Under the pieces are notes generated by a model. It worked only from the letters and a program-made list of their open reading frames with translations, ran no database searches and was not told where the DNA came from. From Porphyra umbilicalis (lineage: Eukaryota; Rhodophyta; Bangiophyceae; Bangiales; Bangiaceae), in contig KV918874.1 of NCBI GenBank assembly GCA_002049455.2, forward strand, positions 124,001 to 188,000: a stretch of 64,000 bases of DNA. The letters run 5' to 3'. The position numbers and the translations under genes were made by a program. Of this stretch, positions 1-9,375 are shown piece by piece (within the stretch, counting starts at the first letter, position 1; every line of letters begins with the position of its first letter).

Positions 1-805
1 GCCACCCGACGCGGGGAGCCACGACAGCGGGCGGCGGGGCCATGGCGGCGGCGCCCGCGCGGGGGGGACCGTGGCGGCCCAAAGGGTCCCCGCCGGGTGC
101 CGTCGGGACCGAGCAGAGGGGGCGCCGGGGGGGGAAGTGGGGGGGGGGGGGGGGAGCGGGCCGCCAAGGCGAGAGGACGACGCGGCAGCGTGCAATGGCG
201 GACAAGACGCGGGGTGGCGGTCAAGGGGCCGACGCGGACGACGCGGCGCAGCGGGCGGCCGGCGGGGGCGGGGGGGCGGGTGGCGGATTGGCGCCGCCCC
301 GACCTTCCGCGCGCCGCCGCCGCCCCCCCTGCGCGGTGCGTGGCGGCGGCGCGTGCGCGGCGTGCGCCGCCGCGGGCGGCGGCGGCGGCCCCCCCCCCCC
401 GCCCGCCGCCGGGCGCGTGGGGGGGATCGCGGCGCGGCTGCCGACGGCCCATGGGAGGGGGGGGGGCGGCGGTCGCGCGAGCGGCGGTTGCTCGCTGGCG
501 CGCCCCGGCCGCCACGTCGATGGGCGGCGGTCGCGCGAGTGGCCCATTTGGGCGCAGGCGCTGTCTTTGACGCTGCACCGGAAGCGCGGTCCAAGGGTTG
601 CACCTCTCCCCGCCGCCGCAGCCGCCGCCGCCCGGGGCTCGACCACACCCTTTCGGGCCGCGGCCGGGGCGCCGCGCCAAAACTTTTGCCGCGGGCTGGG
701 GCGCACCCCCCCAAAATCCCGTCCGCCACCAACCACCCCTCTCCCCCAAGCTCCCGTTCCCCACCAACCCCCCCGCCCCCCCCCAAGCCCCCCCCACCCC
801 GCGCC
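1..805. other. GC-rich low-complexity stretch, no gene recognised
   Basis: The stretch is almost pure G/C with many G and C runs. Long open frames exist on both strands, but they are Arg/Pro/Gly/Ala-only and shadow one another. A short motif (cggcggtcgcgcgag) occurs twice near 468 and 525. It lies downstream of the minus-strand gene that ends at 806. I see no domain here. Confidence 0.5.
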
Positions 806-2764
806 TCACACCGCCGTCACCTCGTACACGGCGTCGACGGGCACCCCCGTGCGCCGCACCGCCGCGCCGTCGCTCCACCGCACGTCCACCGCCAGCACCG
901 CCGCGGCGGGGCCGAGGCCAACGTGCACGACGCGGAGGTTGTCGGTCGAGCCCGACCCGCCCGCGCCGCCGACGCGCCGCCGCAGCGCGCGGGTGCCGTC
1001 GCCGCTGCCAGCGTCGGCGACGGTCACCGTGACGAGCGCGCCGGTCGGCGCGGCGCGGCGGTCGGGGCTGCGCCCGACGGCGACTTCGAGCCAGTGCGGC
1101 GCCCCCCCCGCGGCGGTCGGCGGCGGGGGGACGCCCCGGAAGAGGTCCCACCCGCCGAGGGGCCCCTGCGCTGGCACCTCGGGGCCCGAGCCGACGAGCA
1201 AGTCGAGGGTGCCATCGCGGTCAAAGTCAAAGGCTTGCACCGAGTCGCCGGCCGCCGCCGTGACGACCGTCGCCCCGTGGTCGGTCGAGGCGGTGAAGCG
1301 GCCGCCGCCATCGCCGGTGAGGAGCACGTCTGGGCGGGGGCGGGCGGTGGTCCCGTCGGCCGCCGGTGGCGCCGACGAGAGAAACACGTCAATGTGGCCG
1401 TCATTGTTGAAATCCCCCACGGTCACGTCTGAGTGTCCGCGGAGGCCGGCCGCCGGCGGGGCGCCAAGGACAAAGTGGTCATTGTCCACGTTAAGCAGCA
1501 GCACGTCTGGCTCGGTTCCTTTGGCGAGATACACGTCCCACCGGCCGTCGCCGTTGGCGTCCAATTCGGCGGCGGCCCACACGGACTCGCCGACGCGGGC
1601 CCCGTCGGGGACGGCGCGCGTCCACGCGCGCGTGCGGTCCTCAAACGCAAAGTCACCGACCGCAATGTAGATGCGGAAGTAGGGAAAGGCGACAACGTCG
1701 AGCCGCCCGTCGCCATTGAGGTCGGTGAGGATGGCGCGCTCGATGCCCGCATCTTCCAAGCCCGTGCGGCCGCGCCAGCGCAGCAAGCGCCCCCCCCGGT
1801 TTTCCACAATGTGCTGCCGGTCGCGCGCGCCGCTCGACCCGCGCTGATAGTTGATGAGGATCAAGTCGAGGTCCCCGTCCTGGTCCAAGTCGACGAGCAG
1901 GGGCGTGCGGCCGCGGCCGCCGGGCGTGGCTGCCGCCAACCCAGTCTCCTCGTCGCCGCGGGCGAGCGAGCGGCGCGCGCTGGGGGAGGCCCGCAGGAGC
2001 ATCGGCTTGCCGGGCGTCCTTCCATAGTTGCCCCCTTGGGCGGCGACGACCGCGTCGACGCCGTTGAGAAAGAGGTCGCCGGCGGTCAGGCCGTGCGCGT
2101 CAAAGCGCCATGGAAATGGGTTGGGCGCCCGCGCAAAGGCCGTGGCGGGACGGGCGCCGCCGCTGCCACCGCGGCGGGTGTTCCAATACAGCGCCAACGG
2201 CGTCTTGTCGTGGTTGTGCAGCACCACGTCGTACCAGCCGTCGCCGTCAATGTCGGCAATGAGCCCCCCCCCCCACTTGGTCGACGTGTTGCGGTCAAAG
2301 CCCGAGAAAGCCGCCGCGGACGTCCACGAGGCCGGCGCGGCGACGGCAGCGAGGGAGGGGGACGGCTTTCCGCCGCCGGAGAGGGCGGTGTTGCCGCCAT
2401 CAGCCGCCGCTGAGACGACCGCGCCGTCGGACGCGCCGACCGTCAAGACGAGGATAACGGTCAGGACGGCGGCGGCGATGAAGATGGCCCACGCGATCGT
2501 CGTCTTGGGGTGCGCACGGACGGCGGTGTTGGCGCCAGCGAGAAGGGGGATGGCGGACCAGTGCGACACAGACGCGTCGCTGTCCAAGTCCACGTCCGTC
2601 ACACCGTTGCTGTCCGTCCGTTTGACGCCGGTGGGGGCGGTGACGGCGGGCGCCGCCAACGCCAATGAAGATGGACTGTCGGCGCCAACGCTGACGCCAG
2701 TGGCGTAGCGGGGAAGAGGCGGAACGTCATGAGTGGCGTATGATGGACCGCCCCCGCTTGTCAT
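806..2764 (-). CDS. FG-GAP/VCBS repeat protein with C-terminal ASPIC/UnbV domain, single membrane anchor
   Basis: The product is 652 residues from the chosen Met at 2764. Residues 1-86 are a polar N-terminal tail and about 88-110 form one hydrophobic segment, giving a likely type II signal anchor with the bulk in the lumen or outside the cell. At least six calcium-loop FG-GAP motifs follow, for example DIDGDGWYD (171), DLDQDGDLD (292), DLNGDGRLD (348), DANGDGRWD (402), DFNNDGHID (451) and DFDRDGTLD (513). They predict an integrin-alpha-like beta-propeller. Residues 557-652 match the ASPIC/UnbV domain of CRTAC1-like proteins. The frame stays open upstream to 3217, so a longer N-terminus is possible; the signal anchor near residue 90 favours the shorter start. 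A TATAAATA box lies upstream on the same strand. The biological role is unknown. Related architectures occur in bacteria, algae and animal extracellular proteins. Confidence 0.88.
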   Translation of the reverse strand: MTSGGGPSYATHDVPPLPRYATGVSVGADSPSSLALAAPAVTAPTGVKRTDSNGVTDVDLDSDASVSHWSAIPLLAGANTAVRAHPKTTIAWAIFIAAAVLTVILVLTVGASDGAVVSAAADGGNTALSGGGKPSPSLAAVAAPASWTSAAAFSGFDRNTSTKWGGGLIADIDGDGWYDVVLHNHDKTPLALYWNTRRGGSGGARPATAFARAPNPFPWRFDAHGLTAGDLFLNGVDAVVAAQGGNYGRTPGKPMLLRASPSARRSLARGDEETGLAAATPGGRGRTPLLVDLDQDGDLDLILINYQRGSSGARDRQHIVENRGGRLLRWRGRTGLEDAGIERAILTDLNGDGRLDVVAFPYFRIYIAVGDFAFEDRTRAWTRAVPDGARVGESVWAAAELDANGDGRWDVYLAKGTEPDVLLLNVDNDHFVLGAPPAAGLRGHSDVTVGDFNNDGHIDVFLSSAPPAADGTTARPRPDVLLTGDGGGRFTASTDHGATVVTAAAGDSVQAFDFDRDGTLDLLVGSGPEVPAQGPLGGWDLFRGVPPPPTAAGGAPHWLEVAVGRSPDRRAAPTGALVTVTVADAGSGDGTRALRRRVGGAGGSGSTDNLRVVHVGLGPAAAVLAVDVRWSDGAAVRRTGVPVDAVYEVTAV

Positions 2765-3227
2765 GGTCCTTGCAACACCCCGGGTGCTCTGGTCGCGATG
2801 TACAGCAGGCGCGCGGTTTGGTAGAAGACGGGCCGCGGCTACAACCTGCCACTGACATACTATCCCCCCCGGTTCTCTGAACAAGCTTTCTGCGAACACG
2901 TCTGCCAGTAGACTAGCACAGAAACAGGCGGCGGTGAAGGTGCATTGGGGTCTACCGAGAGAGTCCCGTTTGAGGGGACCGCCGCCGCGCCGTGCTCGCG
3001 CGGGAGCGGGCCACGCGCGTGCGGCTGAGATCCAGCCGTGCCGAGGCGGGCAGCACGCGCGGCCAAGCATCTGCATGCGTTGGCTGTGCCGTCCACCGTG
3101 CGAGTCCCATTCCGCGGTGCGTACCGGGTGATACGTGGACGACGCGACCTGCGCGCCCTTGCGGGACGTGATGGCTGCCCCAGGCCTGTTTTCTTCTACT
3201 GTACTCCATCCTCTCACGCTCCGCGCA

Positions 3228-3235
3228 TATTTATA
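3228..3235 (-). promoter_or_regulatory. TATA box for the FG-GAP gene
   Basis: The minus strand reads TATAAATA inside an AT pocket surrounded by GC-rich DNA. It lies about 465 bp upstream of the chosen ATG at 2764 and about 10 bp upstream of the longer in-frame Met at 3217. A start site 25-30 bp downstream would leave the longer ATG at or before the cap site, which supports the shorter protein. Confidence 0.4.
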
Positions 3236-3857
3236 CTGGGCGAGGCATCACGCGGAAATCGGTACAGTAGGCGGGCTGTATCCAATTCGGTGCAACGATG
3301 CCCGCTTGTGATGGAGGCGGACTGATGGGCGAATTTTGGAGTGATCGCCGCCCCACACGAGAGCGTGTTAGCCGTGGTCACAGGCCATCAACAGCAGCAT
3401 GATGAGACGGATGATGGCCGCTCGCCTTCGGCGCTTGGCAATCTCCGAGAAAAACGCCCCCCACATGACCGTTCCTGCGGATATCGGATAGGCACCCCTT
3501 GTTGGCTGTGAGGGACCGGCCGTTACTGTAACCGCAAAGGTGGCGGGCCATGGCTCATCCGCAAAGACCACACGTTCATCACCCCCCAAAGCGCCCCACG
3601 CTCTGTTGACACCGACTGCTGACCGACGCGGCGTGCACGGCGGTGGTCTGCTTTCGCGCGCCTGCTTCTCTGTTTGTCAGGCGGCTCCTGGACATCTACA
3701 GTACTGTACCGCAAGGAGAGCCGCCTGCTGTCAGGGGTCTGAGACGCGGACGCAGCCGACAGATCATCGCTGGTCCAAAACTGTCAGGAGTCTGCTGCAG
3801 ATTTGGGGTCCGTCACCCGACCAGCGCTCGGGGGCTGACTGTGCATGATGCGCAGCT
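3236..3857. other. Spacer, no gene recognised
   Basis: Mixed-composition spacer. It contains a 12-bp palindrome (tacagtactgta) near 3700. Open frames are short and unlike any family I know. Confidence 0.4.
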
Positions 3858-3915
3858 GCCGCGGATCAACCGGAAAAAAAACCTAGAGAGTTTTTTTTTC
3901 CGGTTGATCCGCGGC
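3858..3915. repeat. Perfect 24-bp inverted repeat (hairpin)
   Basis: The left arm is 3858-3881 and the right arm 3892-3915, separated by a 10-nt loop. Each arm is GC-rich at its outer end (gccgcggatcaaccgg) and ends in eight A, facing eight T on the other arm. The arms are exact reverse complements. This could be a MITE remnant, a fold-back element or a structured RNA; nothing else identifies it. Confidence 0.75.
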
Positions 3916-3926
3916 ACTCGTGGTAT

Positions 3927-4868
3927 CATATGGTGCGTGTCCCAAAAATGAGACATGGCGGTTTTTTCTTTTTTTCTCGCCTTCTGCAACGGTCCGATAA
4001 TGTAATGTGACCCACTCGGTCCCACTGTGATTTCAGAACAGCCCCTGACAGTGTTAGCAGCCCTGACTTGTCATGGGGGAAAGTGTCATTCATTGCAACT
4101 TCGACAGGTGACGATCACGCGGCCCAATCAAATGCACAGATATTGCAGTCTCCCCAATTTTGGCCGATCCCGACAAGAACAACTGTGCAGAACAGATGCA
4201 CGACAGCCATCCATCCGGCCGAATACGACCTCTCGACCAATCAGAAGTTGTGCGGACTGTAGGTTGTTCTTGTCCGGGTCGGCCAGAATTGGGAAGACTG
4301 CAATACTAGAGCAGGCATGTGCTGACAATTTGTGCACGAAGAAAAGGGCACCACCTTACCAATAAAAACGTGAAAAAGACCCGCATGTAGCCCCCTGTGA
4401 GGAAAACGCGAGTTGGGACACCCCTCATCGAAGCTCCAGTTAGCACATGAGCTTTGGCGTTGCAAACCTTTAACCCCAAGAACCTGAAAAAGACTGGCTC
4501 CAAGATTGGGGCTATCTGAGAGGTCCACAGAACAGGGCCCACAGGCGGGTATTAAGGAGTTGTCAGCCAAGAACGCGTCGGGAGAGGCTCTTTCCATGGA
4601 GGCCAGCCGAGAGTTTTCTCGTACAGTCCTTCTCCAATGCTATCCACCCTTTTCGTCGCCTGACAAACCCTCAAGTAGCCCTGTTTTTTCGTGCAGAAGA
4701 TGGCAGAATCGCCCTTCCTGTCAGTGCAATGATGTCTCGTTACTATGCAGGGGTGCATAGTAAAGGAAGCTACAGAAATGGAGATAGACTGTACCCCACG
4801 CCGCCTGCCCCCGTGCAGTGATGTGTCAGTCCTTCAGAAAACGCGCATGTCTCATTTTTGGGAATCCA
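3927..4868. mobile_element. Decayed, rearranged Tc1/mariner-like element fragments
   Basis: Several pieces match, in inverted or rearranged order, the element at about 61.1-62.2 kb. 4340-4550 (plus) aligns with 62015-62230 (minus) and shares a decayed reading TPLxEAxVS...NPKNLK...TGP. 4556-4605 aligns inverted with about 61265-61315. 4618-4652 matches 61321-61355 in direct orientation. 4805-4860 matches 61184-61230 inverted, sharing the ATGTCTCATTTTTgg block that also occurs near 3935. Stops and indels interrupt all frames, so this is a relic with no functional transposase. Confidence 0.6.
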
Positions 4869-5488
4869 GGCACGTGCGTGCAATACCCTTGCCTTCAGGG
4901 CGGTGGCGCGCTTGGCGACGCATCGACACCGGGCACGCCGGCCGACTCCATAGCCGCGAGCGCGCACGGGAGCACGTACAGCCACGTTGCCGTGGCGGGG
5001 GAAGCGTGGGGCGGGGAAAAGGGTGCCGCCGCCGGCACCGCAGCGGCGGCGGCTCGCCGGTGTCGCGCGACGCCGACGGGAGGGGCCTTCACTCCGCCGC
5101 GCAGCGCACCTCTAATCGCGCCGCTAGATGGCAGGCCGACGGGCCGCCGCAACAGAAGCCGGCGCGCAGGCACGATCACCCGCGGGTCATCGCGGGCGCG
5201 TTCAACCCCCGTAGTCGCTGCGCGCGGTCGCCGCGCCCAACTCGGGGGTGGTAGGGGGGCAGGCACCGTCCGGGCCCTGTGACCCTTGTGGCAGGACAGT
5301 CCTTCTCAGCCACGTAACTCCATTCGCTTTTAGCGTCATCGCGACCCTTCCAACGTCGACACGCCCTCAGATCCCTGAGGACTCGAATGCAGACTGCCAC
5401 CTCTGAAACGGAGAGCAAGTCCCGTGATCTAAGTATATGTGTGCATCACTACACTTTGAGAGCACCCTGTCCTAAAGGCCAGGGAACA
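4869..5488. repeat. Dispersed repeat R1, copy 1 (~620 bp)
   Basis: This segment is nearly identical by eye to 17324-18036 in the same orientation, from GGCACGTGCGTGCAATACCC to the shared end CTAAAGGCCAGGGAACA. Copy 2 carries about 90 bp more, mainly near 17567-17660. The 5' two thirds is GC-rich and protein-like in several frames, but I recognise no domain. The 3' end is a non-coding-looking tail. It may be a transposon body or a captured gene fragment. Confidence 0.8.
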
Positions 5489-5493
5489 CGCAC

Positions 5494-5525
5494 CATAATA
5501 TGATACCATTTTTTGTCATATTATG
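5494..5525. repeat. AT-rich 10-bp inverted repeat
   Basis: CATAATATGA at 5494-5503 faces its exact complement TCATATTATG at 5516-5525 across a 12-nt T-rich spacer. It lies just after R1 copy 1 and 250 bp before the next gene, so it could be a promoter AT element or a transposon end. Confidence 0.5.
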
Positions 5526-5775
5526 ATAAAAAATTCATTGAGCTACCGGTTTGGAACTGTCTCGATGTGTGTCGTGGTGGCGTGTCGCTCGTCGCCACGG
5601 GCACAAACGACCAGCGCGCGGGCGCCGCGCGCGGCGCCCGCCCCTGTGACTTGCCACTTTGCCGCCAATCGACGCCCTTGTGACGATCGCATCCACCTCC
5701 TCCTCCCGTCTACGCACCTGTCACCTCTGCCTGGTCCTGTGTACGACCCCCCGCGGACGACGGCAGCCACTTCCT

Positions 5776-6788
5776 ATGCGCTGCGCCGCCCGCGCCGCCG
5801 CCGCTGCCGCCGCCTTTGCCCCCCTCCTCGGCGGCGCGTGGCGGTCCCCCCACGCGGTGGCCATGGCGCCCCGGCGGGGGCGGCGCGCCGCCGCGCCAGC
5901 AGTGGCGCCCGCGGCCGCGCGGCGGTCGCGCGTCGCCGCGTCTGCGTCGGCGGCGGCGGCGGCCGATGGCGACGGCGGCTCGCCGCCGCCGCCGCCGCCG
6001 CCGCGCAAGCGCGCGCGCAAGCCGCCCGCGCGGGCGGCCGCCGCCGCGGCTGCCCCGCCATCGCCCCCAGGGCCGGCCTCAGCACCAGGGCGGGCGCGCA
6101 ACAAGGCGGCCGCCCCCCCCCCGTCGACGGCCACCGCGGCGGCGGAGCTCCCCCCCCTGGCGCCGTCGGACCTCCCCCCCCTCGAGTTCACGGCCCCCCC
6201 CCCCACGCGGGACCCCGACACGCGGGTGTTCCACTTTGCCGACGCGCCGACGTTCCACCCCACCGTCTCCCCCGAGGAGGTGCTCCGCGCGGGCGCCTTT
6301 GGCGGCACCTACTTTCGGCCAATCACCTCGGGCGTCACCGGCCGGCGGTACGTGCGCGCGTGGGAGGAGCTGCCGCCCGGCTGGCTGGCCGGCCTCAACG
6401 TGCGCCGCGTCGTCGGGTCCCCCACCTACGCGCCGTCGGTCAACCGGCACGGCGTCAAGTGCGGGCAGGGCCTCGACGCGTGGGAGGCGTCGGGGTGGAT
6501 CACCGCCCAAGACCCGTACGGCTGGTTTATGTGGTACACGCGCTTCTTTCGGGGGCGCCGCTCCCCCGACGACGCGCGGCAGGTGGGGCGGTGGGCGCGC
6601 TGCGCGGGGCCGACGGGGCGCTGGCGGGGGAACCTCGTTGGCAAAGTGTGGCGGGCGGGCGGGGGGTTTGGCGGGGGGGGGGCGTGTCGCCCGTCGTGCG
6701 GCAGACGCTGCTGCACTGGGCGTACGAGTTGAGTGAGGCGGACTATGAGGCGGGGGTTGTGGCGATCAAGGCGCGGGAGGCCAAGTAG
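5776..6788 (+). CDS. Conserved protein of unknown function (frameshifted in assembly)
   Basis: The first ~130 residues are Ala/Pro/Arg-rich and could be an organelle transit peptide plus linker. The conserved part begins near 6190 (FHFADAPTFHPTVSPEEVL) and contains the blocks FGGTYFRPITSGVTGRRY, NRHGVKCGQGLDAWE, GWITAQDPYGWFMWYTRFF and GRRSPDDARQVGRWA. From memory this pattern (FGGTYFRPI...DPYGWFQWY...GRR..DD.RQ) belongs to an uncharacterised family found in fungi and algae. I cannot name a function. The frame used up to 6660 ends at 6732 in nonsense, while the frame one base back gives a sensible C-terminus (SPVVRQTLLHWAYELSEADY) ending at 6788. The switch falls in G-runs at 6657-6687 and fits one missing G. 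Confidence 0.72.
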
Positions 6789-7255
6789 AGGGTCGGTCGG
6801 CAGACGGGGCGGCTCTTTGTGGCGACCGGGGACGAGGTCAGACACACTTTGCCTGTTGAGCGTGGTTTGGTGTCCATTGTGAATGGGTGGAGAGCGCTGG
6901 GATACACGCTCCGTGATGCGTGCTGCTCAGGGGACGCGCGGTGTTGGCGACGGACCTGGCGTTTCAGGCGGTCTCTGGCTCTGGAGCTACGAAACGAAGG
7001 GAGCCTGCTGCTGAGGATTAGAGTCGTGGCGCTCGGGCAGGGCACGCACGTCGGTCGTGACTAGACCAAGCACGCAATGGTGCACTGTACAATTTACGGT
7101 GTGCGCGACAACAAACAAGGACACGCACGCCCGAGAGACCCCCACATGTCAACATCAAAACACGGCCACAGACACCCACAGGCCGCACGAACGTTCGTCA
7201 CCGGTCGCACCGATGGGCAAACGTCGCCCCCACGACCCCCAAACCACGACCCCCG
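6789..7255. other. Spacer between convergent genes
   Basis: 3'-to-3' spacer between the gene ending at 6788 and the minus-strand gene ending at 7256. No gene or repeat recognised. Confidence 0.5.
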
Positions 7256-8416
7256 TCACGCCGCCCCCTGTGCGAGCAGCACCTCCCGCACCCGCTCCAG
7301 CACAACGCCGAGCAGGTTGTCCCCCTGCCACGACGCCGGGTCCTCCACCCCCGGGTCGTCCATGGAAAGGCCGACCCCCCACTCGCGCTCCCGCAGCGAC
7401 GCGCCAACGAGCCGCCGGGGCCCCGCCGGCCCCGCCGCCGTGGCCACGAGCGCGGCGGCGAGCGCCGGGTCGGCGGCGAATTTGGCCAAGCAGCCGACAA
7501 ATGCCACCTCCACCCGCTCCGCCACCCACGGGGCCCCGTCGGCGACCGCGGCAACCGCCCGCCCGAGCCGCCGCGCCGAGGTTGGCGTCACGCGCGGGGA
7601 GCGGATGCGGCGGGCAATGACCGCCTCGTCGGCCAGGTCCGCCATGGACGCGGCGAGCCACTGCTCCACGTGCTCGTACCGAAAGGCCGTGGCGCCAGCG
7701 TCGGTGGCGAGACACAGGAGATTCTTAGTGGGCGTCGTGGGGGGTTGCGCCCACGCCGACAGCGCCGACGGGCGGGAGCGGATGGGCACGTAAGGGCGCG
7801 CAACGAAGGCGGACCGGAAGTAGGGGGAGTAGATGGAGGCCTTGGTGTGGTAGAGGACAGACGTATCGGTGATGCGCGTGTGCTCAATGGTTGGGCGGCT
7901 GTTGCGGCCGGCCACTGGCGTCCATGCCAAGAGGGTCGGTGGTGGCCCCACCGGTTGGGAGACAGACTGCGCACATGAGGGGAACGCAGACAAGCATCGC
8001 GGGACAAAAGCAGGCGACCAAGATTGACGACAGCGCGGGCGTCCTTTTTTAGCTAAAACGCCGGCACGAGCCCCAGCAACCACAAAGCAACAAGCCATCC
8101 GAAAGAGCCACACCATTGTACGTAGCCACCCTCCCCACATCTGCCCACGTACCACATGACTTAGGCATCGAGCAGGGCACGGGCGTGGCCGCCGTGCGGC
8201 CACCGCACCTCCGCGGCGGGGGAGCCCCGGCCAGGCCCCCACCGGCGGGCCCACACCGGTGACCGGCGCGGCAGACACAAAGGCAGTCATGGCGGGCGCC
8301 GACCCAACCGCGGGTATGTACCAGGTGTTTGCCACCGCCGGTTGGAAGCCACAGCCAGACGCACGTGGGAGCGAGAGCCGCGGCAACCCCACCAGTGTGC
8401 CGCTGGCAATGAGCAC
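7256..8416 (-). CDS. NADAR-domain (YbiA/DUF1768-like) protein
   Basis: The C-terminal ~190 residues (roughly 7256-7860) carry the NADAR pattern: an aromatic/basic strand (SIYSPYFRSAF), a helix equivalent to the EQymm helix (FRYEHVEQWLAASMADLADE), then ARRLGRAVAAV, VAFVGCLAKFAADPALAAAL, and the hallmark REREWGVGLSMDDPGVEDP followed by WQGDNLLGVVLERVREVL. NADAR proteins hydrolyse N-glycosidic bonds of ADP-ribose or of riboflavin-pathway intermediates; the substrate here is unknown. The start is uncertain. The open frame begins at 8416, but the Met at 8140 gives a hydrophobic N-terminus (MWGGWLRTMVWLFRMACCFV) that could be a signal or anchor. The region before ~7870 has no recognisable domain, so an upstream exon or a shorter start is also possible. 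A 13-bp perfect hairpin lies about 100 bp upstream. Confidence 0.75.
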   Translation of the reverse strand: MLIASGTLVGLPRLSLPRASGCGFQPAVANTWYIPAVGSAPAMTAFVSAAPVTGVGPPVGAWPGLPRRGGAVAARRPRPCPARCLSHVVRGQMWGGWLRTMVWLFRMACCFVVAGARAGVLAKKGRPRCRQSWSPAFVPRCLSAFPSCAQSVSQPVGPPPTLLAWTPVAGRNSRPTIEHTRITDTSVLYHTKASIYSPYFRSAFVARPYVPIRSRPSALSAWAQPPTTPTKNLLCLATDAGATAFRYEHVEQWLAASMADLADEAVIARRIRSPRVTPTSARRLGRAVAAVADGAPWVAERVEVAFVGCLAKFAADPALAAALVATAAGPAGPRRLVGASLREREWGVGLSMDDPGVEDPASWQGDNLLGVVLERVREVLLAQGAA

Positions 8417-8512
8417 ACACAGCAGGCCAGACCACCCCCACGCAGCGCCCGACGCTCAAGGCAACCGCCAACGTCAGGCTGACGAGCCCGGGGCCAGCGG
8501 CTCCGTCACTGT

Positions 8513-8544
8513 GTTGACTCACACGCCCAGACGTGTGAGTCAAC
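8513..8544. repeat. Perfect 13-bp hairpin
   Basis: GTTGACTCACACG at 8513-8525 faces its exact complement at 8532-8544 with loop CCCAGA. It lies upstream of the NADAR gene and may be a transposon end or a structured regulatory element. Confidence 0.6.
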
Positions 8545-8580
8545 CGGGCCTAAAATTTAGTGTCTATTCCCCTGATCTTG

Positions 8581-8790
8581 AGGATCAATTGATCCTATGA
8601 TACATACGCGAAAAAAAGAAATCTTTCTTCCTTACCGTGCACATTTTTAGTGCCCTTGAACGGTCCAACGGGTCGGACGGGCACGCTGCGTTCGCCTGTG
8701 TCGAAAAAAAAACAGAACAGACGTCAGGAAGGTTCTTTTACGAGGTGTCCCATATGGGGATCAATTGATCTTTAGAGGATCTAATGATCC
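8581..8790. repeat. Short segment bounded by GATCAATTGATC palindromes
   Basis: AGGATCAATTGATCCT (8581-8596) is a perfect palindrome. The same core GATCAATTGATC recurs at 8759-8770, followed by an imperfect repeat to about 8795. The enclosed ~160 bp is AT-richer and non-coding. It could be a small fold-back element. Confidence 0.35.
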
Positions 8791-9375
8791 CCTCAGGGGC
8801 ATAGACACCAGGGTTGAAGGTTGGAACAGCGCCGCCACATCCCCGAGTGTGCGTTTTGCTCTCGAGATCTTGCAGGCCCGCGGCGGCGGTTCCCGCCCAA
8901 CGCAGCCCGCTCGTCAAGCCCCACCGCTTCTCAGTCACAATTGCAACGCGTCCACTTATTTCGGGAAAGAAGTGTGCGGGCAGTTGCAAGCAAGTGCGCT
9001 CTGCATTCCCCGCCAAGAGCGCAACAAAAGGAGGGAAACGCGCAGCGCGCGCCCGGGGCCCCGACGTGCAACCAAAACCCGTTGCCCATCCGTGACGTTG
9101 CCCGCGCCCCAGCGCAGCGCCACTGCCCCTCCACCGGCTCGATCGGGCGCCCGACGCAGCGCGCCGGGAGGCACAGGGTCGGGCGCCCACGCACCGCCCC
9201 CCGCCCTCCCGGGCATGTGCGCTGCGGCGACGGCAACGGCGACCGCCGTCGACGGGTGGCCGCCGACGCTGGCACCGGCGCGTGGCGGTGGCGGCCATGG
9301 CGGCGCCGACTGAGGGCGGCGGCGGCGACGCGGCGTCCCCCCCCCTCCCCACCCCCCCCCCCCCCCCTCTCGACA

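Noticed and set aside
42..1670. Long plus-strand frames (up to 542 codons) over the 5' part of the window
   Set aside because: They are Arg/Pro/Ala-rich antisense shadows of the FG-GAP gene and GC-rich flank; no domain and overlapping alternatives in every frame.
1433..2413. 326-codon plus-strand frame antisense to the FG-GAP gene
   Set aside because: Mirror of the real gene with no recognisable motif; caused by high third-position GC.
4869..5488. R1 considered as a functional gene
   Set aside because: No frame is preserved with a recognisable start or domain in both copies, and the copies differ by an indel not clearly divisible by three.
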